A stretch of DNA of 29,898 nt from DATMNI01 sp035570275. Lineage in GTDB: Bacteria; Acidobacteriota; Terriglobia; Bryobacterales; Bryobacteraceae. Location: positions 1 through 29,898 of the forward strand of contig DATMNI010000468.1 of assembly GCA_035570275.1 (NCBI GenBank), written 5' to 3'. The position numbers and the translations under genes are program-made. Shown here in pieces: positions 29,792 through 29,898 of the stretch; the stretch's first letter is position 1, and every line of letters starts with the position of its first letter. The notes under the pieces were generated by a model, which saw only the letters and a program-made list of their open reading frames with translations, had not been told where the DNA came from and made no database searches.

Positions 29792-29898
29792 TCAGCCGGT
29801 TACGCGGCTGGGTTTTTCTTCAATGGGTACGAGTTTGTAGCCGAGTTGCTGAGCCTGCCGTTTGAGTTTGGCTTCGAACCGTTTCTCCCGTTGGGCGT
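29792..29898 (-). CDS. C-terminal end of an unidentified protein, cut by the window edge
   Basis: The last 34 codons of a minus-strand reading frame are seen, ending EAKLKRQAQQLGYKLVPIEE and KPSRVTG before the stop at 29792. The basic helix followed by LGYKLVP resembles C-termini of some transposases, but the fragment is too short to assign. The rest lies beyond position 29898. Confidence 0.45.
   Translation of the reverse strand, partial: AQREKRFEAKLKRQAQQLGYKLVPIEEKPSRVTG

Overview
This is a GC-rich bacterial chromosome segment, most likely from a member of the Acidobacteriota close to Solibacter/Bryobacterales. I infer that from the gene content (microcompartment vertex genes beside flagellar genes, a split cytochrome b complex with a multiheme cytochrome c, acidobacterial-type secreted proteins) and from many short GC-rich intergenic repeats. 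No database search was run.

Layout. (1) 1-1629, plus strand: a bacterial microcompartment shell cassette of one BMC-H hexamer gene and three different BMC-P (EutN/CcmL) vertex genes, meeting a minus-strand membrane protein tail to tail. (2) 2348-12220: a late flagellar region, with fliW, csrA, two tandem ~690-residue flagellins, fliD and a small putative chaperone on plus, then flbD-motA-motB on minus. A decayed IS1634-type transposase (about 9465-9929) sits between the halves. Sequences matching the FliA (sigma-28) consensus precede fliW (nearly perfect), flagellin 2, fliD and flbD. fliW-csrA-flagellin order, an extended CsrA tail and GGA motifs in the flagellin leaders suggest a FliW/CsrA/flagellin translational switch. 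(3) 12320-17715: a secreted protein of unknown function behind a nine-unit GC-rich tandem repeat, a convergent thiamine-diphosphate enzyme, and galE-galT (Leloir pathway). (4) 17761-18371, minus: a VapC/Phd-type toxin-antitoxin pair. (5) 29499 down to 18457, minus: an apparent respiratory gene train of Rieske protein, cytochrome b N-half, cytochrome b C-half, an octaheme cytochrome c, a cupredoxin-like lipoprotein, heme A synthase, heme O synthase, an ABC ATPase plus permease, a Sco copper chaperone and a DUF420 membrane protein. (6) The end of a truncated minus-strand gene reaches the right edge.

Region 5 combines a quinol-oxidising bc complex with the biogenesis machinery for a heme-copper oxidase, yet has no oxidase catalytic subunit; the ABC transporter inside it has no assigned role. 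The most distinctive non-coding signal is a set of short (11-22 bp) tandem duplications, many placed exactly at gene starts, stops or leaders throughout the window. One of them appears to have split an ancestral GTGA stop/start overlap between the heme O synthase and ABC ATPase genes.
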